Shown piece by piece: positions 52,520 to 61,730 of a DNA stretch of 64,000 nt (position 1 is its first letter; every line of letters begins with the position of its first letter). The stretch is taken from contig JAHDXO010000050.1 of NCBI GenBank assembly GCA_023382975.1, positions 1-64,000 on the forward strand, written 5' to 3'. This stretch comes from Pirellulaceae bacterium (GTDB lineage: Bacteria > Planctomycetota > Planctomycetia > Pirellulales > Pirellulaceae). Below the pieces are notes generated by a model. That model searched no databases. It was not told the origin of the DNA and saw only the letters and a program-made list of their open reading frames with translations. The position numbers and the translations under genes are program-made.

Positions 52520-53560
52520 ATGATGTCTTTCGTGAGTGCAAGCAGTAGTTGTCCGCTCGGCGTCTTCCTGCTGGCGACGGTCGCGGTGATCGCGGGTGCA
52601 TCGCGGTCGGGATGCGCCGCGGATACGCCCGTCCCGGCGCCGGTGCCGGATACCCGAGTCCGTCCGGGAACCGTGCGGCCCGTTGGTTGCGGCTCCGAAC
52701 CGAAACGCGTCCAGCGGCTGGTAATCGATCAGCCGGGAGTCTACGAGAACTATTTGGTGGATGGTCAATGGATCGGCAGCACGTTGGTGAAGATCAACGC
52801 CGACCACGTCACGCTGCGAAATTGCGAGATCCGCAACGGGACTCACAACGCGGTCACCGTCTACGCAAAGAACGTCGTCATCGATTCCTGCAAGATCCAC
52901 CACGTGCTTTCGGGAACGTTTGACCAGCAACAAGATGCGCACGGGATCACGGGCCGGCCGACGGGACTGATCGTTCGCAACTGTGACATCGGCTTGACCT
53001 CTGGCGACTCGATCCAATTCGATCCAGGCCGCGGTGCCTGGGACGATGTGTTGATCGAACACTGCACTTTGTGGACCGGCCCACTGCCCGCCGATGCAGC
53101 GGGCTTCCGGCAGGGACAACGGCCCGGCGAGAATGCCGTCGATACGAAACAACAAACGGCCAATCCGCGCAGCCGGATGACGATCCGCGCCTGTCTGATG
53201 TTTGGCTGGAACCAACCAGGCCAGATCAGCAACATGGCCGCGCTGAACCTGAAGAACCACGTGCAAGTGACCGTCGAGGACTGTTTATTCCGCGACAACG
53301 AGATCGCTTTTCGCATTCGTGGCGGCACAAGCGAACTGGGCGGCGCACGGGTCAGCATCAATCGGTGCGCCGTCTACGATTCGCTGGTCGCCATCCGCGC
53401 CGAGGACCGGCCGGAAGCGTTCACGGTGCGTCGTCTGGGCATCGGTCACGGCACGCGACAGATCCTGCGCGTCGCAGGCGGCGGATCGGCCGCGGACTAC
53501 GGGCACCTGGACCACTACGTACCACCGCCCTACGAAAAACTGCTTCGCGGGGAAGAGTAG
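52520..53560 (+). CDS. Secreted right-handed beta-helix protein
   Basis: The product has 346 residues; ATGATG follows CGGAGGATTCCGCC. The signal is PLGVFLLATVAVIAGASRSG with a Cys near its end, so it may be a lipoprotein. Short parallel strands follow: HVTLRNCEIRNGTHNAVTVY, VVIDSCKIHHVL, LIVRNCDIGLTSGDSIQFDP, VTVEDCLFRDNEIAFRIRGG and VSINRCAVYD, a regular right-handed helix of the pectate-lyase fold. Catalytic residues are not evident. Confidence 0.82.
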   Translation: MMSFVSASSSCPLGVFLLATVAVIAGASRSGCAADTPVPAPVPDTRVRPGTVRPVGCGSEPKRVQRLVIDQPGVYENYLVDGQWIGSTLVKINADHVTLRNCEIRNGTHNAVTVYAKNVVIDSCKIHHVLSGTFDQQQDAHGITGRPTGLIVRNCDIGLTSGDSIQFDPGRGAWDDVLIEHCTLWTGPLPADAAGFRQGQRPGENAVDTKQQTANPRSRMTIRACLMFGWNQPGQISNMAALNLKNHVQVTVEDCLFRDNEIAFRIRGGTSELGGARVSINRCAVYDSLVAIRAEDRPEAFTVRRLGIGHGTRQILRVAGGGSAADYGHLDHYVPPPYEKLLRGEE

Positions 53561-53686
53561 GGAGTCCGCCGCATCGGGCACTGGGGTCGAGGCGTTCAGC
53601 GTCGGCAGCAGAATCGTGCGAACAGTCACGCTTCAGGCTTGTGGAAATGCCTGTCGAGATCGCTTCAAGGGACGCACTACGCCTCG

Positions 53687-54601
53687 TCAAAACAACGCGT
53701 CTTCGTCACTGCGGGCGCAGCAACGCTTGTATTTTTTGCCGCTTCCACAGGGGCAGGGATCGTTGCGGCCGACCCGCTTCCGTGTTGGGTCCGTCGGGGC
53801 CGAATCGAGCCGCTGCTGTTGTCGCGGTTCGGCCGGGCGGTCGGGGGTATAGCCGACCATGCTGCGGCGGCCGATTTGCCGCATTTTCTCGTAGCGCCAG
53901 TTCTGCTTCTTCAACTCGACCTCGTCCGTATCCCGCTCCCAGTCGGCTAGGACTCGCCGGGCGGTCGCCACGTCGGCATTGACAAGTCGCTCCAAGTCGA
54001 CACGCCCATCCAACGACATCTTGGCGCGAAAAGCTACTTCTGCCACGTACGTGCCTGGAGCTTCCAGATCGTGGCGGATCGGGTGGAATGCCAGATGAAG
54101 CTGGTTGCACTCGCAGGCCGGATTGACGCAATAATGCTCCGTCACGAGGTACTTCACGTCGCCATCATCAAACCAGGTCTCACCAAGCGGGCAAACCCAA
54201 AATGGATCGTCGGGTGGGGCCAGAATGTCGCGAAACGAGAACAACAAACCCTCGGCCACCTCGGCTGGATCCAAGCGGCATTCGTTCAGCCGCCTCATGG
54301 TATGATCTCGTTCCCGATACCAGTCTCGCAATCGGTTCCGCTCTGATTCCGGGTAGTCCCGCAGGAACTCCGCTACCAACTCCGCTTCTTCCGGCGATCG
54401 GGCGGGCGGGCTGTTCTCTTTCCAGGACGGTACATCGACGCGAATGACGATCTTGCTCGGCCTTTCCCCCTGTTTGCGTTTTCCGATCTCCCGCAACTTA
54501 AATGTGGTTTCGGTGCATGTGCAAGCGATATCGTTGCAGCGGAACGACAAGATCCGATACCGACCCGCACGCGAAGCGAAGGAAACGACTTCCGGAATCA
54601 T
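53687..54601 (-). CDS. SEC-C zinc-motif protein
   Basis: The product has 304 residues. It ends with a SEC-C motif, VGRNDPCPCGSGKKYKRCC, as at the end of SecA, which binds zinc. The N-terminal 250 residues include CNDIACTCTETTF and HYCVNPACECNQLHLAF, cysteine pairs that may bind another metal; the rest is unrecognised. It lies 15 bases after gyrB on the same strand, so it may be read with gyrB, but no shared function is known. Confidence 0.8.
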   Translation of the reverse strand: MIPEVVSFASRAGRYRILSFRCNDIACTCTETTFKLREIGKRKQGERPSKIVIRVDVPSWKENSPPARSPEEAELVAEFLRDYPESERNRLRDWYRERDHTMRRLNECRLDPAEVAEGLLFSFRDILAPPDDPFWVCPLGETWFDDGDVKYLVTEHYCVNPACECNQLHLAFHPIRHDLEAPGTYVAEVAFRAKMSLDGRVDLERLVNADVATARRVLADWERDTDEVELKKQNWRYEKMRQIGRRSMVGYTPDRPAEPRQQQRLDSAPTDPTRKRVGRNDPCPCGSGKKYKRCCARSDEDALF

Positions 54602-54616
54602 GGGTGACCTCGGTGC

Positions 54617-57133
54617 TCACACGTCCAGGTTGCGGACGTCGAGGGCGTGCTTTTCGATGAATTCGCGGCGGGGTTCGACTTTGTCGCCCATCAGGACGCG
54701 GAACATGTCGTCGGCGGCACCGGCGTCGCGCATACTGACTTGGATCAGCGTGCGGTTGGCCGGGTCGAGCGTCGTTTCGCGCAACTCTTCGGCGTTCATT
54801 TCACCGAGTCCCTTGAACCGGGTGACCTGCAGGCCTTTTTCGCCGGCCGAACGCAGCGCGGGCAACAGGCCGCGAAGATCGTCCAGCGGCTGTTCGTTCT
54901 CGCCGCGCCGCAGGATGTAACGAGGCTCCTCGACTCCCGTGCGTTCCTGGGGAATCAGGGCCTGGATGTCGAACCCCAAATCGGCTAGGTCCTTCAAGGC
55001 GCCGTTGATGGTCCTCACCTCGTGCAACTCGATGATGTGCAACAACGGCGCCGGTTGTCCGTTGCCGTTGGTCGGCGCATCGCCGACGGCCGCTTCGCGA
55101 CCGGTGACTTCTTCCTGGGCCTTCAGGAATTCGTCCAGTTTCTCGCGCGTGGTGAACCAGTATTCGTGGATGCCGTAGAACACGTGGTACACGGGCAACC
55201 GCCCGGTCTCGGGTTCCAGCCGGTTGGCATGCGTTTTCAGATTGATGCCTCGCCGTTCCAGCGCCGTGACTGCCTCTTCCATCGATGCCAGCGTGTAGGA
55301 CAACCGCTGCATGTCGGTGCCGTCGATCAACCGGCCATCGCCCGTGTCCAGGCAGGCATCGGTCAATCCCTTTTCGAGCAGTTGCGTCTTCATCTCCTCT
55401 TCGCTCTGGACGTAATAGGTCTCCTTTTTGCCGCGGACGCGGAACAGCGGCGGCTGAGCGACGAAGACGTGGCCCTGCGAGACCAATTGGTACATCTGCC
55501 GGTAGAAGAAGCACAGTAGCAGCGTGCGGATGTGCGAGCCGTCCACGTCGGCGTCGGTCATGATGATGATCTTGTTGTAGCGTCGCCGCGCGACGTCCTG
55601 GTCCTCGCCGATGCCGATGCCGATCGCCTGGATCATGCTCTGCACCTCTTCGTTGGCCAGCACCTTGTCCTCGCGCGACTTGTAGGCGTTGATGATCTTG
55701 CCGCGCAACGGCAGAATCGCCTGGTAGTCCCGCAAGCGTCCGCCCTCGGCGCTGCCGCCAGCCGAATCGCCTTCGACCAGATACAGTTCGCACTTTTCCA
55801 TGTCCTTGCTGATGCAATCCCGCAGCTTGCCCGGCAACCCGCCGCCCCCCAGCACGTTCTTGCGTTTGCGCAACACATCTTTTGCCTTGCGCGCGGCCTC
55901 GCGAGCCTCGGCCGCCAGGACGCCTTTGCGGAGGATCGTCTTGGCCTGACGCGGGTTTTCTTCCAGGTACTTCGACAAGCTGTCGCCCACGGCGGACGTG
56001 ACGACGCTCTCGACGTCGCTGTTGCCCAGCTTGGTTTTCGTTTGGCCTTCGAACTGCGGGTGGGGAACCCGAACGGAAATCACGGCCGTCAAGCCTTCGC
56101 GGAAATCGTCTCCGGTCGGCGTCAGGTCCTTGAAGATGTTTTCCTTCTTGCCGTAGTAGTTCAACGTCCGCGTCAGGGCGGACCGGAACCCGGACACGTG
56201 CGTGCCGCCTTCGATGGTGTTGATGTTGTTCACGTACGAGTGGACGTTCTCGGTGTACTCGCCCGTGTACTGCATGGCGATTTCGTAGCCGATGCCTTCC
56301 TCTTCGCCTGCGAAATAGATCACGTCGTTGTGCAGCACGTCGCTGGCCCGGTTCAGGTGCTCGACGAATTCGATGATCCCTCGCTTGTAGAAGAACTCGT
56401 CGCCCTCGTCCACTCGCGTGTCGCGGAAGCGGATGCGCACTCCGCGGTTCAGGAAGGCCAGTTCCTGCAGGCGTTTGTAGAGCGTGTCAAAGTTGTACTT
56501 GGTCGTCTGGAAGATCGTCGCGTCGGGCTTGAACGTCGTCTTCGTCCCTCGTTTATTGATGGCTCCGATCCGCTTGACCGGCCCGGTGGGAATGCCCCGT
56601 TCGTATTCCTGCTGGTAGATGTGCCCGTCCCGGCAGACCTCGACCTCGCACCACTGCGACAGGAAATTGACCACGGTCACGCCGACGCCATGCAAGCCGC
56701 CCGAGGTTTGGTAGGCACCTTTCTGGAACTTGCCGCCGAACTTCAGCACGGTCATCACGCCTTCGAGCGTTGATACCTCGCGTCCCATCTCTTCGGACAA
56801 TTGCTGATGGGTCTCGACCGGGATGCCGCGGCCATCGTCCTCGACCGTGACCGACCCGTCGCTGTTGACGATCACGTCGATGTTCTTGGCATAGCCGGCC
56901 ATCGCCTCGTCGATCGAGTTGTCGACGACTTCGTACACCAGGTGGTGCAGACCGCGGGCCGTGATATCGCCAATGTACATCGCCGGCCGCTCGCGCACGT
57001 GCTCGATGTCGGACAAGTGCTGGAGGTCTTCCGAGCTGTAATCCTCATCGCCCCGCTGCAAAGCGAACTCGTAGGTTTCCTCGCCGGTTTCCGGGACTTG
57101 ATCGTCAGGCTGCTGTGGCTTGTTGTCTGTCAT
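54617..57133 (-). CDS. gyrB: DNA gyrase subunit B
   Basis: The product has 838 residues. It is the ATPase subunit of gyrase, working with GyrA in the cytoplasm to introduce negative supercoils. The ATP site shows EVVDNSIDEAMAGY and DDGRGIPV; the transducer has GGLHGVGVTVVNFLS; the Toprim domain has YLVEGDSAGGSAEGGR and DADVDGSHIRTLLLCFF. An insert of 30-40 residues (residues about 690-725) separates Toprim halves, which accounts for the length over 800. It stands after dciA and dnaN in the same direction, the classical order at the origin. Confidence 0.98.
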   Translation of the reverse strand: MTDNKPQQPDDQVPETGEETYEFALQRGDEDYSSEDLQHLSDIEHVRERPAMYIGDITARGLHHLVYEVVDNSIDEAMAGYAKNIDVIVNSDGSVTVEDDGRGIPVETHQQLSEEMGREVSTLEGVMTVLKFGGKFQKGAYQTSGGLHGVGVTVVNFLSQWCEVEVCRDGHIYQQEYERGIPTGPVKRIGAINKRGTKTTFKPDATIFQTTKYNFDTLYKRLQELAFLNRGVRIRFRDTRVDEGDEFFYKRGIIEFVEHLNRASDVLHNDVIYFAGEEEGIGYEIAMQYTGEYTENVHSYVNNINTIEGGTHVSGFRSALTRTLNYYGKKENIFKDLTPTGDDFREGLTAVISVRVPHPQFEGQTKTKLGNSDVESVVTSAVGDSLSKYLEENPRQAKTILRKGVLAAEAREAARKAKDVLRKRKNVLGGGGLPGKLRDCISKDMEKCELYLVEGDSAGGSAEGGRLRDYQAILPLRGKIINAYKSREDKVLANEEVQSMIQAIGIGIGEDQDVARRRYNKIIIMTDADVDGSHIRTLLLCFFYRQMYQLVSQGHVFVAQPPLFRVRGKKETYYVQSEEEMKTQLLEKGLTDACLDTGDGRLIDGTDMQRLSYTLASMEEAVTALERRGINLKTHANRLEPETGRLPVYHVFYGIHEYWFTTREKLDEFLKAQEEVTGREAAVGDAPTNGNGQPAPLLHIIELHEVRTINGALKDLADLGFDIQALIPQERTGVEEPRYILRRGENEQPLDDLRGLLPALRSAGEKGLQVTRFKGLGEMNAEELRETTLDPANRTLIQVSMRDAGAADDMFRVLMGDKVEPRREFIEKHALDVRNLDV

Positions 57134-57151
57134 CGGTTCGTTTCACTCCGT

Positions 57152-57514
57152 TCAGTCGACCGGCCCGATGCGGAACCGCAGATTGCGGATCTTCTGGCCC
57201 GGCACCAACTGGTTCAACTCCTTCAAGATCTTCCGTTTCATGAACTCCAATTCCTGCATTACAGCGGAATTGGCGACGGTCACTTCCAGCACGCCTCGGC
57301 GAAGATTGCCGGGTCGGCTGCCGACCGCCAACATCTTGCCGGCGGCGCTGGCCCAAGCATCGTCCAATTCGGCCGTCGCCTGGACTCGCGCGTATCCCCG
57401 GCGGGCCATCAACTGGGCCACCGCGTCGGCCAATCGCTGCGGTCCGCCCAAATATCGCTGCCGCCCTGCGATGTCGCGGCAAACCGCCTCGGTCAGTTTC
57501 CGGTCTTCGTCCAT
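57152..57514 (-). CDS. dciA: DciA-family (DUF721) replicative helicase loader
   Basis: The product has 120 residues. The core LADAVAQLMARRGYARVQAT, WASAAGKMLAVGSRPGNLRR GVLEVTVANSAVMQELEF is the DUF721 fold: a KH-like domain with 'W..vvG..i..hs.p..lr.g.L.v.v.ss.w..el'. DciA proteins load DnaB helicase in bacteria without DnaC. The position between dnaN and gyrB is the usual one. The start overlaps the end of dnaN by a few bases. Confidence 0.85.
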   Translation of the reverse strand: MDEDRKLTEAVCRDIAGRQRYLGGPQRLADAVAQLMARRGYARVQATAELDDAWASAAGKMLAVGSRPGNLRRGVLEVTVANSAVMQELEFMKRKILKELNQLVPGQKIRNLRFRIGPVD

Positions 57515-57516
57515 AA

Positions 57517-58638
57517 CTACCGATCGCGAGACAAGGGCATCACCACGTACCCGTACCCGTCGTCCGTGGTGAACAAGGCCGCCGCCTCTTCGTTTTCGAT
57601 CTCCAGCGTGAACGTCCGTTCGGGATCCAAGACCTTCAGGAAATCGGCGACGAAACGGTTGTCCAGCGTCACGACGACCGGCCGGTCCGTATAGGGAATC
57701 GGCAATTCGACACGCGCCGCGCCGATGTCGGCCGTCGCCACGGTCATCACCAATTTGCCGTCGGCAAAGGTGAAGTCCAAGCCGCGAGTTTCTTCGTCCG
57801 CCACGATGGCCGCTTGGCGAACGGCCGAATACAGCGGCCCGACGTTCATCTCGACTTGAATCGCCTGGTGACGGACCGGGAACACGTCCCGCCACTTGGG
57901 AAACCGGCCTTCGACCAACCGCGTGTAGATCGTGGCTTGTGGCGTTTTGACCAGGACGTCGTTCTGGCGGACGGCGATCCACACTTCGGCGTCCAGATCC
58001 GACAAGGCCCGATCGATCACATGCATCGAGCGCGTCGGCACGATCGTGGTCGTCTCGCCCGTTTCGTGCCCGTTGATCGATTCGGCAGGCCCTTCCATGC
58101 GGGCCAGTCGCCGTCCGTCGGTGCCCACGGCGATGATCTTGTCCGCATGCATCTCCAACAGGACGCCGCCCAGTGCGTAGCGACTGCTCTCGGTATCCGT
58201 GGCGAAGACCGTGCGGCGGATCAGTTCCCGCAACAACCGCTCAGTCAGCTTGTGGTACTTCTCCTCCTCGAACGTGATGATCGACTGCGAAGGAAATTCG
58301 TCCGGATTCTGGCTCGGCAGCTTGAATTCGCTGCTCAGCCCATGCACGCGGATGCCCTGCGCGTCGGCCTCGATGTGCAACTGATCGTCGCTGCTCTCCC
58401 GCAGGATCGAACCGAAGCGGCCGACCGGCAAGACGGCGGATCCCGGCGTGCTGACTTCAACGCCCTCGATGGTCAACCGGATCCCCACCTCCATGTCCGT
58501 CGCCATCAACGTGACACGGTCTTCGTGCGCATCGATCTTGACGTTCTGAAGGATCGTCTTCGGACTTTTCGCAGGCGCCACCATCGCTGCGGTGTGAAAG
58601 GCGGCGGATAACAGTTCGCGGTCGCAGGTGATTTTCAT
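57517..58638 (-). CDS. dnaN: DNA polymerase III beta clamp
   Basis: The product has 373 residues, the normal length. The protein forms the ring that holds DNA polymerase III on DNA. The three repeated clamp domains are seen, with LLSAAFHTAAMVAPAKSPKT near the N-terminus, FATDTESSRYALGGVLLEMH in the middle, and VDEETRGLDF-type and VMPLSR ends in the third. It comes right after the oriC candidate. Confidence 0.97.
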   Translation of the reverse strand: MKITCDRELLSAAFHTAAMVAPAKSPKTILQNVKIDAHEDRVTLMATDMEVGIRLTIEGVEVSTPGSAVLPVGRFGSILRESSDDQLHIEADAQGIRVHGLSSEFKLPSQNPDEFPSQSIITFEEEKYHKLTERLLRELIRRTVFATDTESSRYALGGVLLEMHADKIIAVGTDGRRLARMEGPAESINGHETGETTTIVPTRSMHVIDRALSDLDAEVWIAVRQNDVLVKTPQATIYTRLVEGRFPKWRDVFPVRHQAIQVEMNVGPLYSAVRQAAIVADEETRGLDFTFADGKLVMTVATADIGAARVELPIPYTDRPVVVTLDNRFVADFLKVLDPERTFTLEIENEEAAALFTTDDGYGYVVMPLSRDR

Positions 58639-58989
58639 CGTTCCATGTCCTCGTGGGTTCTCGCCAATACGCTTCTATAGTTTTTATCTCTTAGCAGTAG
58701 TAGGAATGCATCGCCGCCGATTGTCGATTGCGCCGCGCGCTGGTGCCGCAAGTTCAAACGCTGCGGGCGTTTGAGAGAGTTCGGCCAAACCGGAAAACCG
58801 GTGGAAAACCTGTTGGTTTCGTGTCGATTCGCGGTCGATTCCCTGTCGATGTTGGTCGATCGATTTGGCTGGCTGATCCGGCCTTGTTGGGAACTGGCCG
58901 TAATCCGACATGCATCGACAGCCAAGTGACATTTTTTCCACAGGTTGGGTTCCTTCCCGATGGTGCTTTCCACGTTTCAATATCGATGT
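58639..58989. other. oriC: Probable oriC between dnaA and dnaN
   Basis: The 351-base gap between dnaA and dnaN is the usual origin site. It has one DnaA-box-like nonamer with one mismatch to TTATCCACA (TTTTCCACA at 58934-58942), weaker ones (complement of GGTGGAAAA at 58800, TTTCCACG near 58973), and an AT-rich run (TATAGTTTTTATCTCTTA from 58676) that could be the unwinding element. A row of TCGAT/GTCGATT units lies at 58824-58865. No function has been tested and the number of boxes is low. Confidence 0.6.
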
Positions 58990-60156
58990 TCATCCGGCCG
59001 TCAGTTGCTTGTTTAAATCATCGACCGCTTGCCGGATTTCCGGATCGGACGACATGAGTTCTTCCGTCTTGCGGCACGCATGCAAAACGGTCGTATGGTC
59101 CCGGTTGCCGAAATGTCGGCCCACCTGTTCCAAGCTCTTGCCGGTCAGTTGACGGGCCAACAGCATCGCCACGCCGCGGGCTCGGACCACGCGCTGCTGG
59201 CGGGTCGGGCCTTTCAAATCGCCGACATGCAACTGGAAGTATTTCGACACCTGCCGGGTAATCGAGTTCAACGGAACGGCGCGAGCCGCCTGCTGCTCGG
59301 CCAACCACTGCTGGAGGTCATCGACGCCAAATTCGCCTCGGTGTTCGTGAGCCAAGGCCAACAAACTGACCACCAACTGATTCAGATCCGCGAAAGCCGG
59401 TGCCGCTCCCGCCGGTGCCAGCGGCGAAGACCGAACCAACAGATCGATCGCCTCGGTCGTCAACTTGACGCCGCGGAGTCTCAAGAGTTGAGCCAAAATC
59501 GCCCGGCGTCCCGCTTGCCCCGGAGTGGTCATGGGCACGGAAAGGCCGCCCGAGAGGCGACTGGCCAACCCCGGCGACAAGCCAGCCGTTTCCAAAGGCG
59601 CTTGTTTCATCGTCACCAGCACCTGACAAACGCCACGTTCCAGTTCGTCCAGCGTCCTGACCAGTTCGTTCTGCGCGGGGATCTTTTCCTGGAGGCGATC
59701 CAAGTCGTCGATCAGCAACATCCCCACCGACCGAAACCGTTGTCGGAAATCGGGCAGACTGTCCGTCACGACGGCATCGGCGTAATCGCGGGCGAAATCC
59801 GCACCGCTGGTGATGATCGCCGCAAGCTCCGGATTTCGCGACTTCCAAAGATGCACCAGTCCGCGGGCCAGGAACGTTTTGCCCGTCCCACTGGCGCCGT
59901 GGAAAAGGATTGGGTTGAACCGCGGCATTGGCAACAACGCCGCCTCGGTCGCCGACGGCACCAAATAGTTCTGATCGTCGCCGATGAATTCACGCAGGGA
60001 CGGTGCGCTGGTTCGGTCCGAAATTCGTTGCGCACGGATACCGGCTGCAGTCACATGCAGAGGAATCGAAAACAGCCCGCTGTCTGCGCAAAAATTGCCC
60101 GTGCTGGCCACGAAAGGTCGATCTCCAGTTCGCCCCCGCCGACAAAACCACTGCAC
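58990..60156 (-). CDS. dnaA: Chromosomal replication initiator DnaA (N-terminally short)
   Basis: The product has 388 residues from a GTG, against about 450 in most bacteria. Domain III is present but divergent: ILFHGASGTGKTFLARGLVH for Walker A (usually GGvGLGKTH), GMLLIDDLDRLQEK for Walker B. Domain IV has the DNA-binding signature ARGVAMLLARQLTGKSLEQV then GRHFGNRDHTTVLHACRK. Only about 50 residues come before domain III, so domain I (helicase and DnaA self-binding) and domain II appear to be missing. The position beside dnaN supports the gene being the true initiator. Confidence 0.9.
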   Translation of the reverse strand: MQWFCRRGRTGDRPFVASTGNFCADSGLFSIPLHVTAAGIRAQRISDRTSAPSLREFIGDDQNYLVPSATEAALLPMPRFNPILFHGASGTGKTFLARGLVHLWKSRNPELAAIITSGADFARDYADAVVTDSLPDFRQRFRSVGMLLIDDLDRLQEKIPAQNELVRTLDELERGVCQVLVTMKQAPLETAGLSPGLASRLSGGLSVPMTTPGQAGRRAILAQLLRLRGVKLTTEAIDLLVRSSPLAPAGAAPAFADLNQLVVSLLALAHEHRGEFGVDDLQQWLAEQQAARAVPLNSITRQVSKYFQLHVGDLKGPTRQQRVVRARGVAMLLARQLTGKSLEQVGRHFGNRDHTTVLHACRKTEELMSSDPEIRQAVDDLNKQLTAG

Positions 60157-60259
60157 ACAGGTCAGCCTCTGCGAGACCGATGCCGTTTTGTCTAAGGGAC
60201 TTAGAACCGGAAAGTATACTCGATTCGAGGCTGCAAAAAAATGGGACTGGCTGCCGGAA

Positions 60260-60332
60260 GGGGTCGCGAGTCGTTTTCAGAAAAGGCGTCTTTCATGTGG
60301 CTCGTTGTTGCCCGAAAACGACTCCCGACCCC
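60260..60332. repeat. Long inverted repeat upstream of dnaA
   Basis: GGGGTCGCGAGTCGTTTTC at 60260-60278 pairs with GAAAACGACTCCCGACCCC at 60314-60332 with one mismatch. It lies between the end of the cysteine desulfurase gene (60351) and the dnaA start (60156), both minus-strand, so it could end transcription from the former or be a REP-like element. Confidence 0.75.
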
Positions 60333-60350
60333 GATGGTTCCGACCGACCC

Positions 60351-61496
60351 CTAGCGAACCAAGTTCTTGATCACCTTACGGATCCGGCGCGCCGCCTCGT
60401 CAACTTCCGCGTCGGTCGTGTCCGCGCCCAGACTCAGCCGGATCGACCCCTCGACCAACTGAGGAGATAGTCCCATTGCGAGTAGCACTGCCGAGGGTTC
60501 GGCAGAACCGCTGGCACACGCGGATCCGGTCGAGCAGGCCACGTCTTCCAGATCCAAAGCCATCGCCACGGCCTGACGGTCCAAACCGGGGAATGACACG
60601 TTGATCGTGTGCGGCAAGCGAGGTGCCGAGGCACCGATCACTACCGCGGTGGGGACATCGCGTCGGATCAGGATTTCCAGACGGTCGCGCAGCGCCGCGA
60701 TGCGCGCAACACGTTGCCGCGATTCGGTTTGCCACAACTCCAATGCTCGTTGCATCCCCGCCGCCAGGACAACCGCCTCGGTCCCGGGCCGCTCGCCAAG
60801 TTGTTGAAAACCCCCAAATAGAATCGGTTTCAGAGGTACACCGGCACGGACCAGCAGAGCGCCAATACCGGTTGGGCCGTGAAACTTGTGAGCCGTCAAC
60901 GATAGCGCATCAACGCCCAGATCCGCGAAATCAACCGGGATCTTGCCGACGGCTTGAACCGCATCCGAGTGGACCAGCACACCACGCGAACGGCAGATCG
61001 CAGCGATCTCGCGGATTGGCTGCAGCGCGCCGGTCTCGTTGTTCCCCAGCATCACGCTGACCAAACGGGTGCGATCGCTGAGTATCTGCTGGAACATGTC
61101 CATCCGAACCACACCATCGGGGGTGACCGGAATCAACTGAACCGTGAACCCGCGGTCCATCAGGTGCCGGGCGGCCATCGCCACGCTGGGATGTTCGATG
61201 GCCGAGATCAGCACCTCGCCGGGCGGGTTGCCGGCCAAGCCGAGCAGCGCCAGGTTGTTTGCCTCTGTCCCGCCGCTGGTGAAGATCACCCGATCGGCGC
61301 GTGCGTCACCAATGCGGCAGCCGAGCGTCTGAGCGACCAGTTCCCGAGCATTCTCGACTACCCGCCGCGCCCGGCGCCCGACCGCGTGTTGGCTGGCCGG
61401 ATTGCCGTGGCGAGCCTGGCAGCACCGCAGCATCGCCTCGGCCACGCGAGGATCGATGCGCGTCGTTGCGTTATTGTCCAAGTAGATCGCCGTCAT
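60351..61496 (-). CDS. Cysteine desulfurase (NifS/IscS family)
   Basis: I chose the ATG at 61496 (381 residues) since MTAIYLDNNATTRIDPRVAE is the usual start. The enzyme takes sulfur from cysteine for Fe-S clusters and thio-cofactors. PLP Lys is in SLTAHKFHGPTGIGAL; the active Cys is in STGSACASGSAEPS, which is the group I (NifS/IscS) loop. Other blocks: FTSGGTEANNLAL and SVMLGNNETGALQPI. Its iscU-type partner is not seen nearby. Confidence 0.95.
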   Translation of the reverse strand: MTAIYLDNNATTRIDPRVAEAMLRCCQARHGNPASQHAVGRRARRVVENARELVAQTLGCRIGDARADRVIFTSGGTEANNLALLGLAGNPPGEVLISAIEHPSVAMAARHLMDRGFTVQLIPVTPDGVVRMDMFQQILSDRTRLVSVMLGNNETGALQPIREIAAICRSRGVLVHSDAVQAVGKIPVDFADLGVDALSLTAHKFHGPTGIGALLVRAGVPLKPILFGGFQQLGERPGTEAVVLAAGMQRALELWQTESRQRVARIAALRDRLEILIRRDVPTAVVIGASAPRLPHTINVSFPGLDRQAVAMALDLEDVACSTGSACASGSAEPSAVLLAMGLSPQLVEGSIRLSLGADTTDAEVDEAARRIRKVIKNLVR

Positions 61497-61730
61497 CTCG
61501 AGCCACCCCCGTTGAAGTGTACGCTTCAGCGTGCTCTTCCTTTGATTCTCACGAATTCGAATTCCACTCCCTGGCACCGCGACGAGATGCCGATCCACGT
61601 CTCGGCGATCCCCCGCCACGTGGTATCATACGTCAGGCTTGGCTCGGTGTTCAGGGGTTTGTCGACCGCTCCGTCGTGCGAATTCCCTTCTCCGTGGCGG
61701 TCCTTTCGGTTCTTCTTCGGATTCGTGGCC

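Noticed and set aside
55532..56773. 413-codon plus-strand frame opposite gyrB
   Set aside because: Shadow of gyrB, which is unmistakable on the minus strand.
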